Positions 6,746-15,458 are shown, counted from the first letter of the stretch. The stretch is DNA of 42,054 nt from Patescibacteria group bacterium (GCA_027858235.1 JAQIDC010000064.1:1-42054), one strand, 5' to 3'. Notes: generated by a model not told the origin, from the letters alone. Translations and numbers: made by a program.

Positions 6746-7579
6746 TTAACTAAGGTCGTGACTATCCACGGCCTTTTTTTTAGGAAATTCTCCTGACAAT
6801 GCCTTCTTGACAATGTCTTTTGTTTCTTCAGAAAAATCAGCTCCGATAATCCAATTTAAAAAGCCGGTTTCAGTTTCTGCAACTTTCTTCAATGGAGTGT
6901 CTTTAAACTTTGAAAAAGAGAAATACGCCTCTCCATCTCGCCAATAAAATTTTCTATCGTTATCAACGAATCTATCCGAATTTGAATTATTGTGAATTTT
7001 GTTTATAAATTCCCAATCTAAAATATCTTTATATTGCTCAATCTGACCAATTAGAACCTCTGCCGAAACTTCTACATCAGCCAATGCATTGTGAGCGTCA
7101 ACATGTTCCTTCCCGCAATAAAAGTTGTAAGCAGCTGAAAGAGTTCTTTTTTCCATCTCATGAAAAATTGTTTTAGAATCTACTATGTCATCATTTGTAT
7201 ATTCAAAATCCATACCAACTCTTACAAATTCTCTTTTCAAAAGAGGCAGATCAAAACCAATCACATTGAATCCTCCATAATAACTATTAGCAAAAATATC
7301 CCAAAACTCTTGAGCCTTATCTTTGAATGTTGGTTTATCTGCAACTTGTTCATCCGTTATTCCGTGAACGGCCATAGACTCTTCAGATATTTTCATTTCT
7401 GGATTCAAATATATATCTTCTTTCACGACCTTTCCATTTGGAAAAATTTTAATATAGGCAATTTCAATTATCCTGTCCATTGTCATGATGAGACCTGTAG
7501 TTTCAAGGTCAAAAATAATAATCGGCTTATCTAATTTTAGCTGGTCAAATATTGGTTTATATTTACTTGCATCGTACAT
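6746..7579 (-). CDS. DEDDh 3'-5' exonuclease (DnaQ/ExoX-like)
   Basis: 277 aa. N-terminal DnaQ-type exonuclease fold: Exo I IIFDLETTG with Asp24 and Glu26, then the HGITDEQVADKPTF block, Exo II with GFDLPLLKREF, and Exo III HNALADVE with the His of the DEDDh class. The C-terminal part (FYWRDGEAYFSFSKFKDTPLKKVAETETGFLNWII) resembles the C-terminal domain of ExoX-like nucleases. Removes 3' nucleotides in repair or proofreading. The gene is alone on its strand. Confidence 0.88.
   Translation of the reverse strand: MYDASKYKPIFDQLKLDKPIIIFDLETTGLIMTMDRIIEIAYIKIFPNGKVVKEDIYLNPEMKISEESMAVHGITDEQVADKPTFKDKAQEFWDIFANSYYGGFNVIGFDLPLLKREFVRVGMDFEYTNDDIVDSKTIFHEMEKRTLSAAYNFYCGKEHVDAHNALADVEVSAEVLIGQIEQYKDILDWEFINKIHNNSNSDRFVDNDRKFYWRDGEAYFSFSKFKDTPLKKVAETETGFLNWIIGADFSEETKDIVKKALSGEFPKKKAVDSHDLS
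6753..6782 (+). terminator. Intrinsic terminator for the 6550-6744 gene, inside the exonuclease gene
   Basis: AGGTCGTG, loop ACTATC, CACGGCCT then eight T. The stem overlaps the last codons of the convergent exonuclease gene. Confidence 0.7.
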
Positions 7580-7772
7580 ATTTTATCGTTATTTCTTATA
7601 CCTACATAGTATCACAAAAATAGACAAGTTATAAATACTATTGCAATAAAATTTATTTATGTTAGTATTTTGTATCAATATCATATGGATTACTTGTTCT
7701 TTCATTTCACTAAAATACTTTTACAACTCAGTCTTGTGTGTAGGAATGTCTTACTAACTCTAGGAGGAAAAA

Positions 7773-8171
7773 ATGAAACTACTACTTGATTCTACAGACT
7801 TAAAAAAATCTCAAATTGACGTGGGCTGTTCATCATCTTGTTTCGATGACTTCAATGAAAGCGCTCAAAAGGCAATTTTGGCTGTTGGGAAAGGAACATT
7901 CTATAGAAACCATGGAACTGATCTTAAAAACTACAATGTTATCTACCCACCAAAGAAAACTGAAGATGACCGAATACTGGATCTTGTTAAAAAACTATCT
8001 GTTTATTACGTCTCTGAAAAACGAATACGTGTTAAACAATTCAATAACAGGACCATAGTTGTCCATGCTAATTATTTTAATTTTCTTGAGGGGACTTTGA
8101 TTGGCAAAGGTTGTCATAATGAGTATGTTGAGATCCCGCTATCTAAAATAAAAGATGTTTCAATTTACTAA
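7773..8171 (+). CDS. Hypothetical 132-aa protein
   Basis: 132 aa with a strong Shine-Dalgarno (AGGAGG, 6 nt before ATG), so expression is likely. No signal peptide or membrane helix and no recognised domain. The N-terminus has a Cys-Ser-rich patch (VGCSSSCFDDF); the C-terminal half is predicted beta-rich. It is followed by a good terminator and forms its own unit. Function unknown. Confidence 0.7.
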   Translation: MKLLLDSTDLKKSQIDVGCSSSCFDDFNESAQKAILAVGKGTFYRNHGTDLKNYNVIYPPKKTEDDRILDLVKKLSVYYVSEKRIRVKQFNNRTIVVHANYFNFLEGTLIGKGCHNEYVEIPLSKIKDVSIY

Positions 8172-8183
8172 GTTCCTTCTTTT

Positions 8184-8219
8184 AAGCCCTAGTCGCCAAC
8201 AACGATTAGGGCTTCTTTT
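8184..8219 (+). terminator. Intrinsic terminator
   Basis: AAGCCCTAGTCG, loop CCAACAA, CGATTAGGGCTT (12 pairs with one G-T) then CTTTTA. The remaining stretch to 8460 shows no gene; it holds a degraded fragment of a GGTCGAAGGG-type repeat near 8330-8340. Confidence 0.75.
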
Positions 8220-8460
8220 ATTAGAAAGAGGGATCCCGCCTGCCTCGATTTTAACACTTTATTTATTAATAAAAATTTTTCCAAATATATTTATTTTATT
8301 GATAAAATTCGTAAACGGCATTTCGGGCAGGTCGAAGGGATAAATCCCAACAAATCAATCGTAAATGATAATTTTATCTTTGTATATTTTTGCCTAGAAG
8401 CACTGCATTTTTATTTCCATATACTCACCACACTAGAGGGTCCTCACCCCTTTTTCTCTG

Positions 8461-8547
8461 AGGAGAAAGAGGGATTCGAACCCTCGGGACCTTTTCAGGT
8501 CCAACGCTTTTCGAGAGCGTCCCGTTCAACCGCTCCGGCATTTCTCC
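8461..8547 (-). tRNA. tRNA-Ser (CGA)
   Basis: 87 nt, type II tRNA. Acceptor GGAGAAA / TTTCTCC, anticodon arm ACGCT CTCGAAA AGCGT (anticodon CGA), long variable arm GGACC-TGAAAA-GGTCC, T arm GAGGG TTCGAAT CCCTC. CCA is not encoded. The discriminator reads U instead of the usual G73 of bacterial tRNA-Ser. Confidence 0.93.
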
Positions 8548-8612
8548 ATTTACAAAACTATTTTCTATGATAGAATAAAATTATATTGATCATTCTAAAA
8601 GGAGGTATAAAT

Positions 8613-8738
8613 ATGGAATATTCCGAAACAAAAGACAACTATCTTAAAAAAATTTCGACAGAAGCTATTCTAAGTGCTCCCCTATATCTCTTGCTTGCGT
8701 TTTTAATTATCATTTCATTTCTCACTTTTCCCTATTAA
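8613..8738 (+). CDS. Small membrane protein, 41 aa
   Basis: ATG at 8613, stop TAA at 8736, preceded by a near-perfect Shine-Dalgarno (AAAAGGAGGT, about 5 nt spacing) and followed 6 nt later by an intrinsic terminator, so it is a complete small gene. Residues 1-17 are polar (MEYSETKDNYLKKISTE); the rest is one transmembrane helix (LLLAFLIIISFLTF). Function unknown. Confidence 0.7.
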   Translation: MEYSETKDNYLKKISTEAILSAPLYLLLAFLIIISFLTFPY

Positions 8739-8743
8739 CACCG

Positions 8744-8770
8744 AGGCGGTCTCTATTGGCCGCCTTTTTT
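8744..8770 (+). terminator. Intrinsic terminator of the 41-aa gene
   Basis: AGGCGG, 10-nt loop, CCGCCT followed by TTTTT. Confidence 0.75.
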
Positions 8771-9614
8771 ATGACAAATCTTTAATAAACTCATTAACAA
8801 AATCCATTTTACCATCATTTAAAATAACTACGTCAAAAGCCCTTTTATAATTATCTATATTTTCATCAACTTCTTCGTTTAAAAAACCAATCTTCATAAT
8901 ATCTGCGCAGTGAAATCCATTAGCCATTTTTTCGTCTTCATAATTATCCCCAAGCAATAATACGTTTTTATTTTTATTATTTACTGTTTCAATTTCAGCT
9001 AAGTGTTCGTTTATAACTAAATATTTATTTGTTGTTGTGACAATTGGGTCAATCACTCCAACCACAACACCTTTTTCGTCAAAATTAAAATAGTTTGTTA
9101 ATATTTTTGTATTATCAAAATATACATTATTTTTTTCCAAGTAATCATCAATTACCATTCCTAGACTTGAGGCTGAAGCAATTAGTAGGGGTATATTACT
9201 TTTATTTAGGTTCTTTATAAATTGTTTTGATCCATCCCTGAGACCAACTTTTCTTTCTTCAACTATTTTATTTATTATTTTTCTACTAAGTCTGTACTCA
9301 ACAAATAATTCGTTATAGTTTCCCCACCACTCATTCATTTTTGTGTTTTTCTCTTCAAAGCTTATTTCCATGTCAATTTCAAATGGATGATATTTCTGAA
9401 AAAGAGCAGTTGCCTTTTTTGTATATTCAGCTCCTAGATAATCTCCTTCTCTTAGAATTGCAATTAAACTTGATACTTTTTTATTTCCGTGAAAAGCGCT
9501 TGTGAGTGTTCTGTCAAAATCACTAACAACAAAAAGATTTTTTAGCCCATCCATTGCTATTCTTTCTTTTTTTCTCTCAAATTCCTCTTTATCACTAATT
9601 ACAATATCCTGCAT
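8769..9614 (-). CDS. Pyrimidine 5'-nucleotidase, UMPH-1 / NT5C3-like (HAD superfamily)
   Basis: 281 aa. HAD motif I is SDFDRTLTS (residues 31-39). Family-specific blocks follow: YHPFEID, EEKNTKMNEWW, a GLRDG segment, IPLLIASASSLGMVIDDYL, NYFNFDEKGVVVG and LLLGDNYEDEKMANG (motif IV). This order matches cytosolic 5'-nucleotidase III, a family best known from eukaryotes, which dephosphorylates pyrimidine mononucleotides. It starts 2 nt after the pseudouridine synthase stop, so the two form an operon. A nucleotide-salvage role is inferred. Confidence 0.82.
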   Translation of the reverse strand: MQDIVISDKEEFERKKERIAMDGLKNLFVVSDFDRTLTSAFHGNKKVSSLIAILREGDYLGAEYTKKATALFQKYHPFEIDMEISFEEKNTKMNEWWGNYNELFVEYRLSRKIINKIVEERKVGLRDGSKQFIKNLNKSNIPLLIASASSLGMVIDDYLEKNNVYFDNTKILTNYFNFDEKGVVVGVIDPIVTTTNKYLVINEHLAEIETVNNKNKNVLLLGDNYEDEKMANGFHCADIMKIGFLNEEVDENIDNYKRAFDVVILNDGKMDFVNEFIKDLS

Positions 9615-9616
9615 AT

Positions 9617-10330
9617 TTATATTATTTGATTTTTATTAATATTTTTCCATTTCCCATTTTCCAGTTTACTAAGTTTTAATTTCCCAAGAGAAATCCTAGT
9701 TAATCTTTTAACTTCCAATCCCTGAGTTGCAAACATTCGTCTGATTTGTCTTTTCTTCCCTTCAACTAAAATAATTTCAAACAATTTCCCGCCTAAATGT
9801 TTTGCGTTCTTTGTCCAAACTATTCCATCTCCTCGCCCTGAGCTTGTCGAAGGGTCTCTCCCGATATCAACCCCTTTCAGAAAATTCTTAACAATTTCCT
9901 GAATGTCTTTTCTCGCCTTATCTACTTCTATAATATATTTTTTCTCGTGCTCAAAGCTTGGGTGGGTCATCTCTTGTGCTAAATCACCATCATTTGTTAG
10001 AAGCACCAATCCCTGACTATCCTTATCAAGTCTTCCAACAATAAAAAGCCTCTCATTTGTTTTAACTAAATCAAAAACATTTTTTTCTCCTTTGAATTTC
10101 TTGGTTGTACATACATAGCCGACTGGTTTGTTTAGGATAATGTATATATGCTCTTTTTTTTCTCCAATTTTTTCATTTCCTATAAAAACATCGTCCCTTT
10201 CACCTACTCTCATCCCAAGCTCAGCCTTTTTCTTGTTTACAGATACTTTTCCACTCCGAATAAGCTCTTCTGCCTGACGGCGAGAACAATGTCCAGAATC
10301 TGCGATATATTTTTGTAAGACTATTTTCAT
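9617..10330 (-). CDS. 16S/23S rRNA pseudouridine synthase (RsuA/RluB/RluF family)
   Basis: 237 aa. N-terminal S4 RNA-binding domain (about 1-60, LQKYIADSGHCSRRQAEELIRSGKV), then the catalytic domain with ILNKPVGYVCT and GRLDKDSQGLVLLTNDGDL, Asp102 being the expected nucleophile, and the C-terminal EGKKRQIRRMF block. The exact target site cannot be told. Residues 159-168 (DPSTSSGRGD) are encoded by a repeat inserted in frame between two conserved segments. The ATG lies one base from the same two-hairpin element that precedes trpS. Confidence 0.9.
   Translation of the reverse strand: MKIVLQKYIADSGHCSRRQAEELIRSGKVSVNKKKAELGMRVGERDDVFIGNEKIGEKKEHIYIILNKPVGYVCTTKKFKGEKNVFDLVKTNERLFIVGRLDKDSQGLVLLTNDGDLAQEMTHPSFEHEKKYIIEVDKARKDIQEIVKNFLKGVDIGRDPSTSSGRGDGIVWTKNAKHLGGKLFEIILVEGKKRQIRRMFATQGLEVKRLTRISLGKLKLSKLENGKWKNINKNQII
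9836..9854. repeat. Palindromic repeat inserted in frame in the pseudouridine synthase gene
   Basis: CCCTGAGCTTGTCGAAGGG on the plus strand, an imperfect palindrome of the kind scattered through CPR and environmental genomes. On the coding strand it adds the low-complexity peptide PSTSSG without breaking the frame. Confidence 0.7.
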
Positions 10331-10382
10331 GCTTGCGTGCGAGCAAGTACCCGGCCTTATGTCGAAGACGTCAAGACGGGTA
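10331..10382 (-). promoter_or_regulatory. Two-hairpin leader element before the pseudouridine synthase gene
   Basis: Second copy of the trpS leader element. TACCCG / CGGGTA outer stem (complement of 10377-10382 with 10348-10353), inner hairpin with ACGTC, loop TTC, GACAT, then hairpin CTTGC, loop TCGCAC, GCAAG (10332-10347) one base before ATG. Relative to the trpS copy, three pairs change on both sides while outer stem and loop sequences stay fixed. AAGG is again 24 nt from ATG. Confidence 0.65.
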
Positions 10383-10426
10383 TCTTCATTTATATATTTT
10401 ATTTGTTTAGTGCGTTTAATGTGAAA

Positions 10427-11860
10427 TTACCTCCTGTTGCTATTTTTATACTCAACCCAATACACACCCATCATAGCAAATATTAACCAAAACAAAAATG
10501 ATAAATCATTTTTAAAATATGGAACATCGACAATGCCGTGTATAAGTATTTCCACCATTGAAAACATTACTCCGATAATCAATATTTTATTATTTTTTAA
10601 AGAAGAATTTTGAATTTTGAATTTTGAATTTTGAATTAATTTCGCTCCAAAATAAAAAAACTGAATCACAAGACCAAAAAAAGCAATTACTCCCAGTAAT
10701 CCAAGCTCAACCCAAAAATTAAGAATTATATTGTGGGGATACATATAAACTTCAACCGGTCGCCAATGTTCGGCTCTATATTTATCATCAAAGATTACTA
10801 TCTTTCTTCTAAAATCTGGATCACGTGATTCATTAAAAAATATTCCTTCTTGATGATAAGGATTTACTGCTTTTTGATATCCAGATAATCCAACCCCTAA
10901 AATTGCCCCATTGTTTTTTAACATTTCCGTAGTTTCTCTCCATTGCTGTTTTCGAACTTCACCAGAAAAATCTTTAAGCTGGATCTTTTCCAAGGCAAAT
11001 GTCCTTAGGTTTGTATTTGTAAAAATAACTACCCCAGAAATAAGCCCCAATAATATAAACCCAATCGCAAATCTTTTTGAAATAAATAACGACCCGAAAA
11101 ATATCGAAATTAAAATAGCGCCTAGGGCTGCTTCACTTTTTGCAAAATAGATAGATAAAAGTGAAAAGATAAAAGTGAAAAGATAAAAGATTATTTTAAG
11201 CAATTCTAAATTAAACCATTTATTCGTAATTCGTAATTCGTAATTCGTAATTAACTCTTTTGTTTTTTTTACCAATAAAAAAAACAAAAGAGTCGTGATC
11301 GGTCCGAGGTATAGTCCTAATGCATTCGGATAAAGAAAAAATGAAGTTACCCTTCTTGTGGCTTCATTCTGCCAGAAAGGATTGACGATAAAATTGCCTG
11401 TTACTTTTTGATAAATCGCAAAGACTGATATTACAAAAGCAGATATAGCCAGGGCCCAAAATACCTTTTCTCTATTTTCTCTGTTTTTAAAATAATTAAA
11501 AGCTAAAACGTAAAAAAGAATTGCTTCTATAAAATATGCTTTGTAAATCCCGAGTGCAGTGATAGAAAAACCACTCATCGTCAAGGCAATAAAACTAGAT
11601 ATTACAAACAAAATGATTAGAATACTAAAGGGGTATATGCCAATTTTCGATTTTCGATTTTCAATTTTCGATTTATTTTTTATTCTCTCTTTGATAGACT
11701 TGAAATTGTTAAAAAACCAAGATAAAAAAACAAACCAAAACATTAGCTCAAGTAAAGTTGTTGGAACTCCAAAAATTTTAAATCTTACTAGATACAGAGG
11801 AAGGCCCGCTATCAAGATCGGTAGACCATATTTATTTATTTTTTCAAAAAAAATATTCAT
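10427..11860 (-). CDS. O-antigen ligase-like / Wzy-type polytopic membrane protein
   Basis: 477 aa with about 11-12 transmembrane helices and one large extracytoplasmic loop before YMYPHNIILNFWVELGLLGVIAFFGL, the His-Asn...Glu-Gly pattern typical of the Wzy_C / WaaL family. It probably ligates or polymerises surface glycan. Last gene of the minus-strand operon that starts at 15156. Four stretches of cytoplasmic or loop sequence are encoded by different short tandem word repeats (near 10605-10638, 11153-11190, 11222-11253 and 11642-11674), giving peptides such as NSKFKIQNSS and KSKIENRKSKIG. Confidence 0.8.
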   Translation of the reverse strand: MNIFFEKINKYGLPILIAGLPLYLVRFKIFGVPTTLLELMFWFVFLSWFFNNFKSIKERIKNKSKIENRKSKIGIYPFSILIILFVISSFIALTMSGFSITALGIYKAYFIEAILFYVLAFNYFKNRENREKVFWALAISAFVISVFAIYQKVTGNFIVNPFWQNEATRRVTSFFLYPNALGLYLGPITTLLFFLLVKKTKELITNYELRITNKWFNLELLKIIFYLFTFIFSLLSIYFAKSEAALGAILISIFFGSLFISKRFAIGFILLGLISGVVIFTNTNLRTFALEKIQLKDFSGEVRKQQWRETTEMLKNNGAILGVGLSGYQKAVNPYHQEGIFFNESRDPDFRRKIVIFDDKYRAEHWRPVEVYMYPHNIILNFWVELGLLGVIAFFGLVIQFFYFGAKLIQNSKFKIQNSSLKNNKILIIGVMFSMVEILIHGIVDVPYFKNDLSFLFWLIFAMMGVYWVEYKNSNRR

Positions 11861-11899
11861 TAATTTGTCCTATGTGTTACAAGTTATGTGCTATGTGTC

Positions 11900-12865
11900 T
11901 TAAGTTACCAAAACATAAAGTCCTAAACTAATCAAAACAACTCCAACCCCTTTTTGAAACATTACACCTCTCCCCATTTCTTCGTCAAGGATATTGGGAT
12001 ATTTTTTAGACATAACCAATACAAGTATTATCAAAAAAGAAAATTGGATTCCTTGAAGAGCGTTTATCATCGCGACATTGCCAAGACTAATGGACCAATT
12101 CAAAAGAATAAAAGCCAGTGCTGCGAGTAGCCTGACCCCAAAGAAGAATCCCATATTTTTTGGGCTCTTTTGTCCCTTTTGTTGTTCAACAATTTTCCTT
12201 CTCCAGTCTGCTACAAAAAGCATTAACAAAACACCGACAAACGTCCCAAGTCTAGACCAAACAAAGCCACCAATAAAAGGCTGGCTAGAATATATATATT
12301 TCATCAACACATAATAAGAAGCAAAGAGAAGAGCAGAGGCCATTGAATTAACTATGAGTCTTCTTGTGGGCCTGTACTGAGCATGGACATGGCCAAGAAC
12401 GTCTCCAAAAATACTTCTAAACTTTTCACTAACTTCTTTTAGAATATATATTTTTGTTTGCTTAACTGAAATCATAATTCCCCCAATTACAAGTATAATA
12501 AAAGCTAAAAACTGCCTTTCTGAAAACACTTCACCAAAGAAAATATATGACAGTGCAAATGAAAAAATCGGTGTAAGCGCCCCAACAACCGGGATAACTC
12601 TTGTCGCCTCACTCTGATGGAGGGCTTTATACCAGACGATTAAGGTTATTAAGAATAAAAGGCCAGCAAGGATATCTAGAGAAAATTCTTGAAAAGTCGG
12701 TATCCAAAAATCGAGAGGCAAAATAAGAAAATTAAAAACACTCCAAATCCCTACAAAAAAAGCATAAGAAATGGAAGAATGAATCTTTTTTGACAACAAG
12801 AATTTGTCGGCCACGTAAACTCCGGCATTTATAAAATAAGCTGAAATTGCAATGAATATCCACAT
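11900..12865 (-). CDS. EamA/DMT-family transporter
   Basis: 321 aa, about 10 hydrophobic helices arranged as two related halves (roughly 1-140 and 165-321), the drug/metabolite transporter layout. The N-terminal half contains the typical ALHQSEATRVIPVVGALTPIFSF segment. The half-joining linker is unusually long and basic. Substrate unknown; in this operon a glycan precursor or lipid-linked substrate is possible. Starts 2 nt after the upstream acyltransferase stop. Confidence 0.8.
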   Translation of the reverse strand: MWIFIAISAYFINAGVYVADKFLLSKKIHSSISYAFFVGIWSVFNFLILPLDFWIPTFQEFSLDILAGLLFLITLIVWYKALHQSEATRVIPVVGALTPIFSFALSYIFFGEVFSERQFLAFIILVIGGIMISVKQTKIYILKEVSEKFRSIFGDVLGHVHAQYRPTRRLIVNSMASALLFASYYVLMKYIYSSQPFIGGFVWSRLGTFVGVLLMLFVADWRRKIVEQQKGQKSPKNMGFFFGVRLLAALAFILLNWSISLGNVAMINALQGIQFSFLIILVLVMSKKYPNILDEEMGRGVMFQKGVGVVLISLGLYVLVT

Positions 12866-12867
12866 AG

Positions 12868-13929
12868 TTATTTAACTGGGTTAATTTTAACAGTTTTGAC
12901 TATTAAAGTATAAATTAATTTAAATCCAAGTGATAATAAAATCGAGACAGGAACACCAACTACAATAAAATAAAGATATTGTAAATAAAAATTGTCACTT
13001 ACTTGCTTAGCAATTGGATAAATTAACTGGATAATAAAATAATGAATTAAATATATCCAAAGACTGTTCCTACCTAAATAACAAAAGAATGAATAACTAG
13101 GGATATTTTTTAATGTATCTTTTAGCAAAAAAAGGAGATTAAAAAGGGCGATAGCATAAAATATTCTAACGTTATAAAGATAGGCCTGGAAATAAATAGA
13201 AGAAAAAAGATAATAAAGAACAACTATTATCCAAAAAGATTTTCCCTTTAAGCCTAGGCTAAAGCTATTAGATAAAAATCTATCCTTTTGAGATATTCCG
13301 TAAGCAAACAAAAACAAATAGCGCGGGAAAAGAGGTATGCCATAAAAACTCCAACTTGCTTCAATAAAAAGTGCAATAATGGTTATTAGAAAAGTGATGT
13401 GCAAAAAATATTTCTTTTTTGAATATTTTACTAAAAAAGGATAGATTAAATAAAATTGCAAAAGAATTGCCATGAAATAATATGGTAGACTTGCTTTCCC
13501 AGCAAAAAATCCCCGAATTATTTCTAATACTCCAGCATTATAATATACCCCAACCATAATAGTTATTAAAAAATAAGGTAAAAAGGTTCTTGTTGTCTTA
13601 TTGAGAAAAAATTGCCTCAAGCTATTTCCTCTTACCAGAAGTATTCCTGAGCTAATAAAAAAGAACGGTACAGCAAATCTAGAAATATTATTTATTAGTT
13701 TTATAAAAACTTGATTACCAGATTGTTCTACATAAAAACTATCTCCAATATGAATAACGATTACAGCGATAATTGCCAGCCCTCTTAAATAGTCAAAAAA
13801 GTCATATCTTCCCTTTCTTTCACTAGTTATTGAAACACCCCGTTCTTCTGAAAAATATATTTTTCTCAAAATAGGGATAGTTAAAACTAAAAAAGAAGTT
13901 AAACCTAAATAGACAAGTTCTTCTATCAT
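12868..13929 (-). CDS. Acyltransferase family 3 membrane protein (OafA/NolL type)
   Basis: 353 aa, about 10 transmembrane helices. The N-terminal block YDFFDYLRGLAIIAVIVIHIGDSF carries the conserved Arg and His of acyltransferase-3 proteins, followed by NISRFAVPFFFISSGILL. Such enzymes O-acetylate or O-acylate surface sugars at the inner membrane. The ATG directly abuts the GH1 stop codon, so the genes are co-translated. Confidence 0.83.
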   Translation of the reverse strand: MIEELVYLGLTSFLVLTIPILRKIYFSEERGVSITSERKGRYDFFDYLRGLAIIAVIVIHIGDSFYVEQSGNQVFIKLINNISRFAVPFFFISSGILLVRGNSLRQFFLNKTTRTFLPYFLITIMVGVYYNAGVLEIIRGFFAGKASLPYYFMAILLQFYLIYPFLVKYSKKKYFLHITFLITIIALFIEASWSFYGIPLFPRYLFLFAYGISQKDRFLSNSFSLGLKGKSFWIIVVLYYLFSSIYFQAYLYNVRIFYAIALFNLLFLLKDTLKNIPSYSFFCYLGRNSLWIYLIHYFIIQLIYPIAKQVSDNFYLQYLYFIVVGVPVSILLSLGFKLIYTLIVKTVKINPVK

Positions 13930-15156
13930 CTAAATTTCTATCTTATTTTCTAAACAAATTTTAGCATACGCTCTTGAACTTGGTCTTGCTTTTCTTTCAA
14001 ATGTTTTTCTGTCCACACTATACAAACCAAATTTTTGTCCGAAACCAGCAGCCCATTCAAAGTTATCAAGAAGAGACCAGTAAAAATATCCTCGGACATC
14101 AACTCCTCCCTCTATGGCTTTGTGCACGTATTTTAGGTGGTCTTTTATAAAAGCCTCTCTTTTCTCGTCCGTTCTATCTGGAATACCGTTCTCCATTATA
14201 AAAATTGGTAGCTTATATTTTTTTAATTGCATTAAAACATGATAAATTCCTTCGGGAAATATTTCCCATCCCATGTCATTTATTTCCTTGTTACGATTTT
14301 TTCTAAAGGGGGGATAAAAAACTAGCCTGTCATGAAAATAATAATCAATACCAATATAGTCCATGTGTTTTTTAATTTTATTCAAAAATCTTTCATTAAC
14401 TAAATATTGAATTGTCTTAGCCATCAGAACTTCAAGGGGGTTCCATTTCCTCGCTGGCTCATAGTAACTTGTAATTTCGGTAATGCTCACATTAGCATAT
14501 GGAAATATTTCATGTATCATTTCGTAGGCTTGATTATGTGCTTTGTAGAGATTATTAAAAACTTTTGACGCCTCTTTTAAGGAACTTTTTTGTGGAGGAA
14601 ATTTTTTTATAATATAACCATTAAAAACATGGACCAATGGTTCATTCAGGGTAACCCAATAATCAATCAGGCCCCCGAGTTCTTCAATAACTTTTAATAC
14701 ATATCTTGAGTAACTTTTTATGACCGAAGGATTTGCCCAGCCACCTCGCTCACTTAACCATACTGGATTGGTCCAATGCCAAAGAGTCACAACCGTCTTA
14801 ATTCCTTTCTTTCTGGCCTCAGTTAAAAGTGCTCTATAGTGTTCTATTTCAATAGCGTTCCAAAAAAACTCATCTGGCTCAATTCTCGCCCACTCAATCC
14901 CAAGTCTAAAAGCTCCGCAGTTTAGTTCTTTTACTAAATCAAGATCTTCTGAATATCTATTGTATGAATCACAAGCTTTACCACAAATAAAATTATCAGG
15001 ATCATTTCCGCTGTCAATAAATTCTTTTGTTTTTACTCTTTTCTTTTCCCATTCGCTCCAATCGCAAGTAATCCCTCCTTCGATTTGGTAGGCACTTGTT
15101 GATGTTCCCCAAATAAAATTTTTTGGAAAGTTAAGAATTTGTTTTTTATCTGACAT
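13930..15156 (-). CDS. Glycoside hydrolase family 1 (beta-glucosidase-like)
   Basis: 408 aa, complete GH1 (beta/alpha)8 barrel. N-terminal signature FPKNFIWGTSTSAYQIEG, acid/base Glu172 in TLNEP, nucleophile Glu322 in MENG, and the C-terminal YFYWSLLDNFEWAAGFGQKFGLY block. No signal peptide, so it acts in the cytoplasm on beta-glycosides. First gene of a four-gene operon with an acyltransferase, a transporter and an O-antigen-ligase-like protein; a role in glycan turnover or glycosyl-lipid processing is inferred from this context. Confidence 0.92.
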   Translation of the reverse strand: MSDKKQILNFPKNFIWGTSTSAYQIEGGITCDWSEWEKKRVKTKEFIDSGNDPDNFICGKACDSYNRYSEDLDLVKELNCGAFRLGIEWARIEPDEFFWNAIEIEHYRALLTEARKKGIKTVVTLWHWTNPVWLSERGGWANPSVIKSYSRYVLKVIEELGGLIDYWVTLNEPLVHVFNGYIIKKFPPQKSSLKEASKVFNNLYKAHNQAYEMIHEIFPYANVSITEITSYYEPARKWNPLEVLMAKTIQYLVNERFLNKIKKHMDYIGIDYYFHDRLVFYPPFRKNRNKEINDMGWEIFPEGIYHVLMQLKKYKLPIFIMENGIPDRTDEKREAFIKDHLKYVHKAIEGGVDVRGYFYWSLLDNFEWAAGFGQKFGLYSVDRKTFERKARPSSRAYAKICLENKIEI

Positions 15157-15183
15157 AAGATTTTTTTGAATTAACTTATCATT

Positions 15184-15192
15184 ATTATAACA
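15184..15192 (-). promoter_or_regulatory. Extended -10 promoter of the GH1 operon
   Basis: Minus-strand TGT followed by TATAAT (complement of 15184-15189), about 28 nt before the GH1 start. AT-rich DNA up to 15430 contains no gene. Confidence 0.5.
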
Positions 15193-15429
15193 TTTTTTTG
15201 ATACTTTTATTAGTAATTATTTTAAAAAATCTTTCCAAGCAATAATATTTTTACTTTAGTTAAAAATTTCGAGGTAATTCTGATAAAAAAATTATTATTT
15301 TTAGCTTTTTTACTAAAATAAAGAAAAAAATTTTAAACTGTTAACAAATTGTTGATACTAGTTTTATATTTTTGCCTTATTCTCTAATATTAGTATATTT
15401 AACTATAAATACTTTATTAACAAAAAACC

Positions 15430-15458
15430 TTGACACAACAGTGAAAATCATCTAATAT
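15430..15458 (+). promoter_or_regulatory. 16S rRNA promoter
   Basis: TTGACA (15430-15435), 17-nt spacer, TAATAT (15453-15458). It is the best sigma70-type match in the region and lies about 235 nt before mature 16S, in keeping with a long pre-rRNA leader. Confidence 0.7.
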
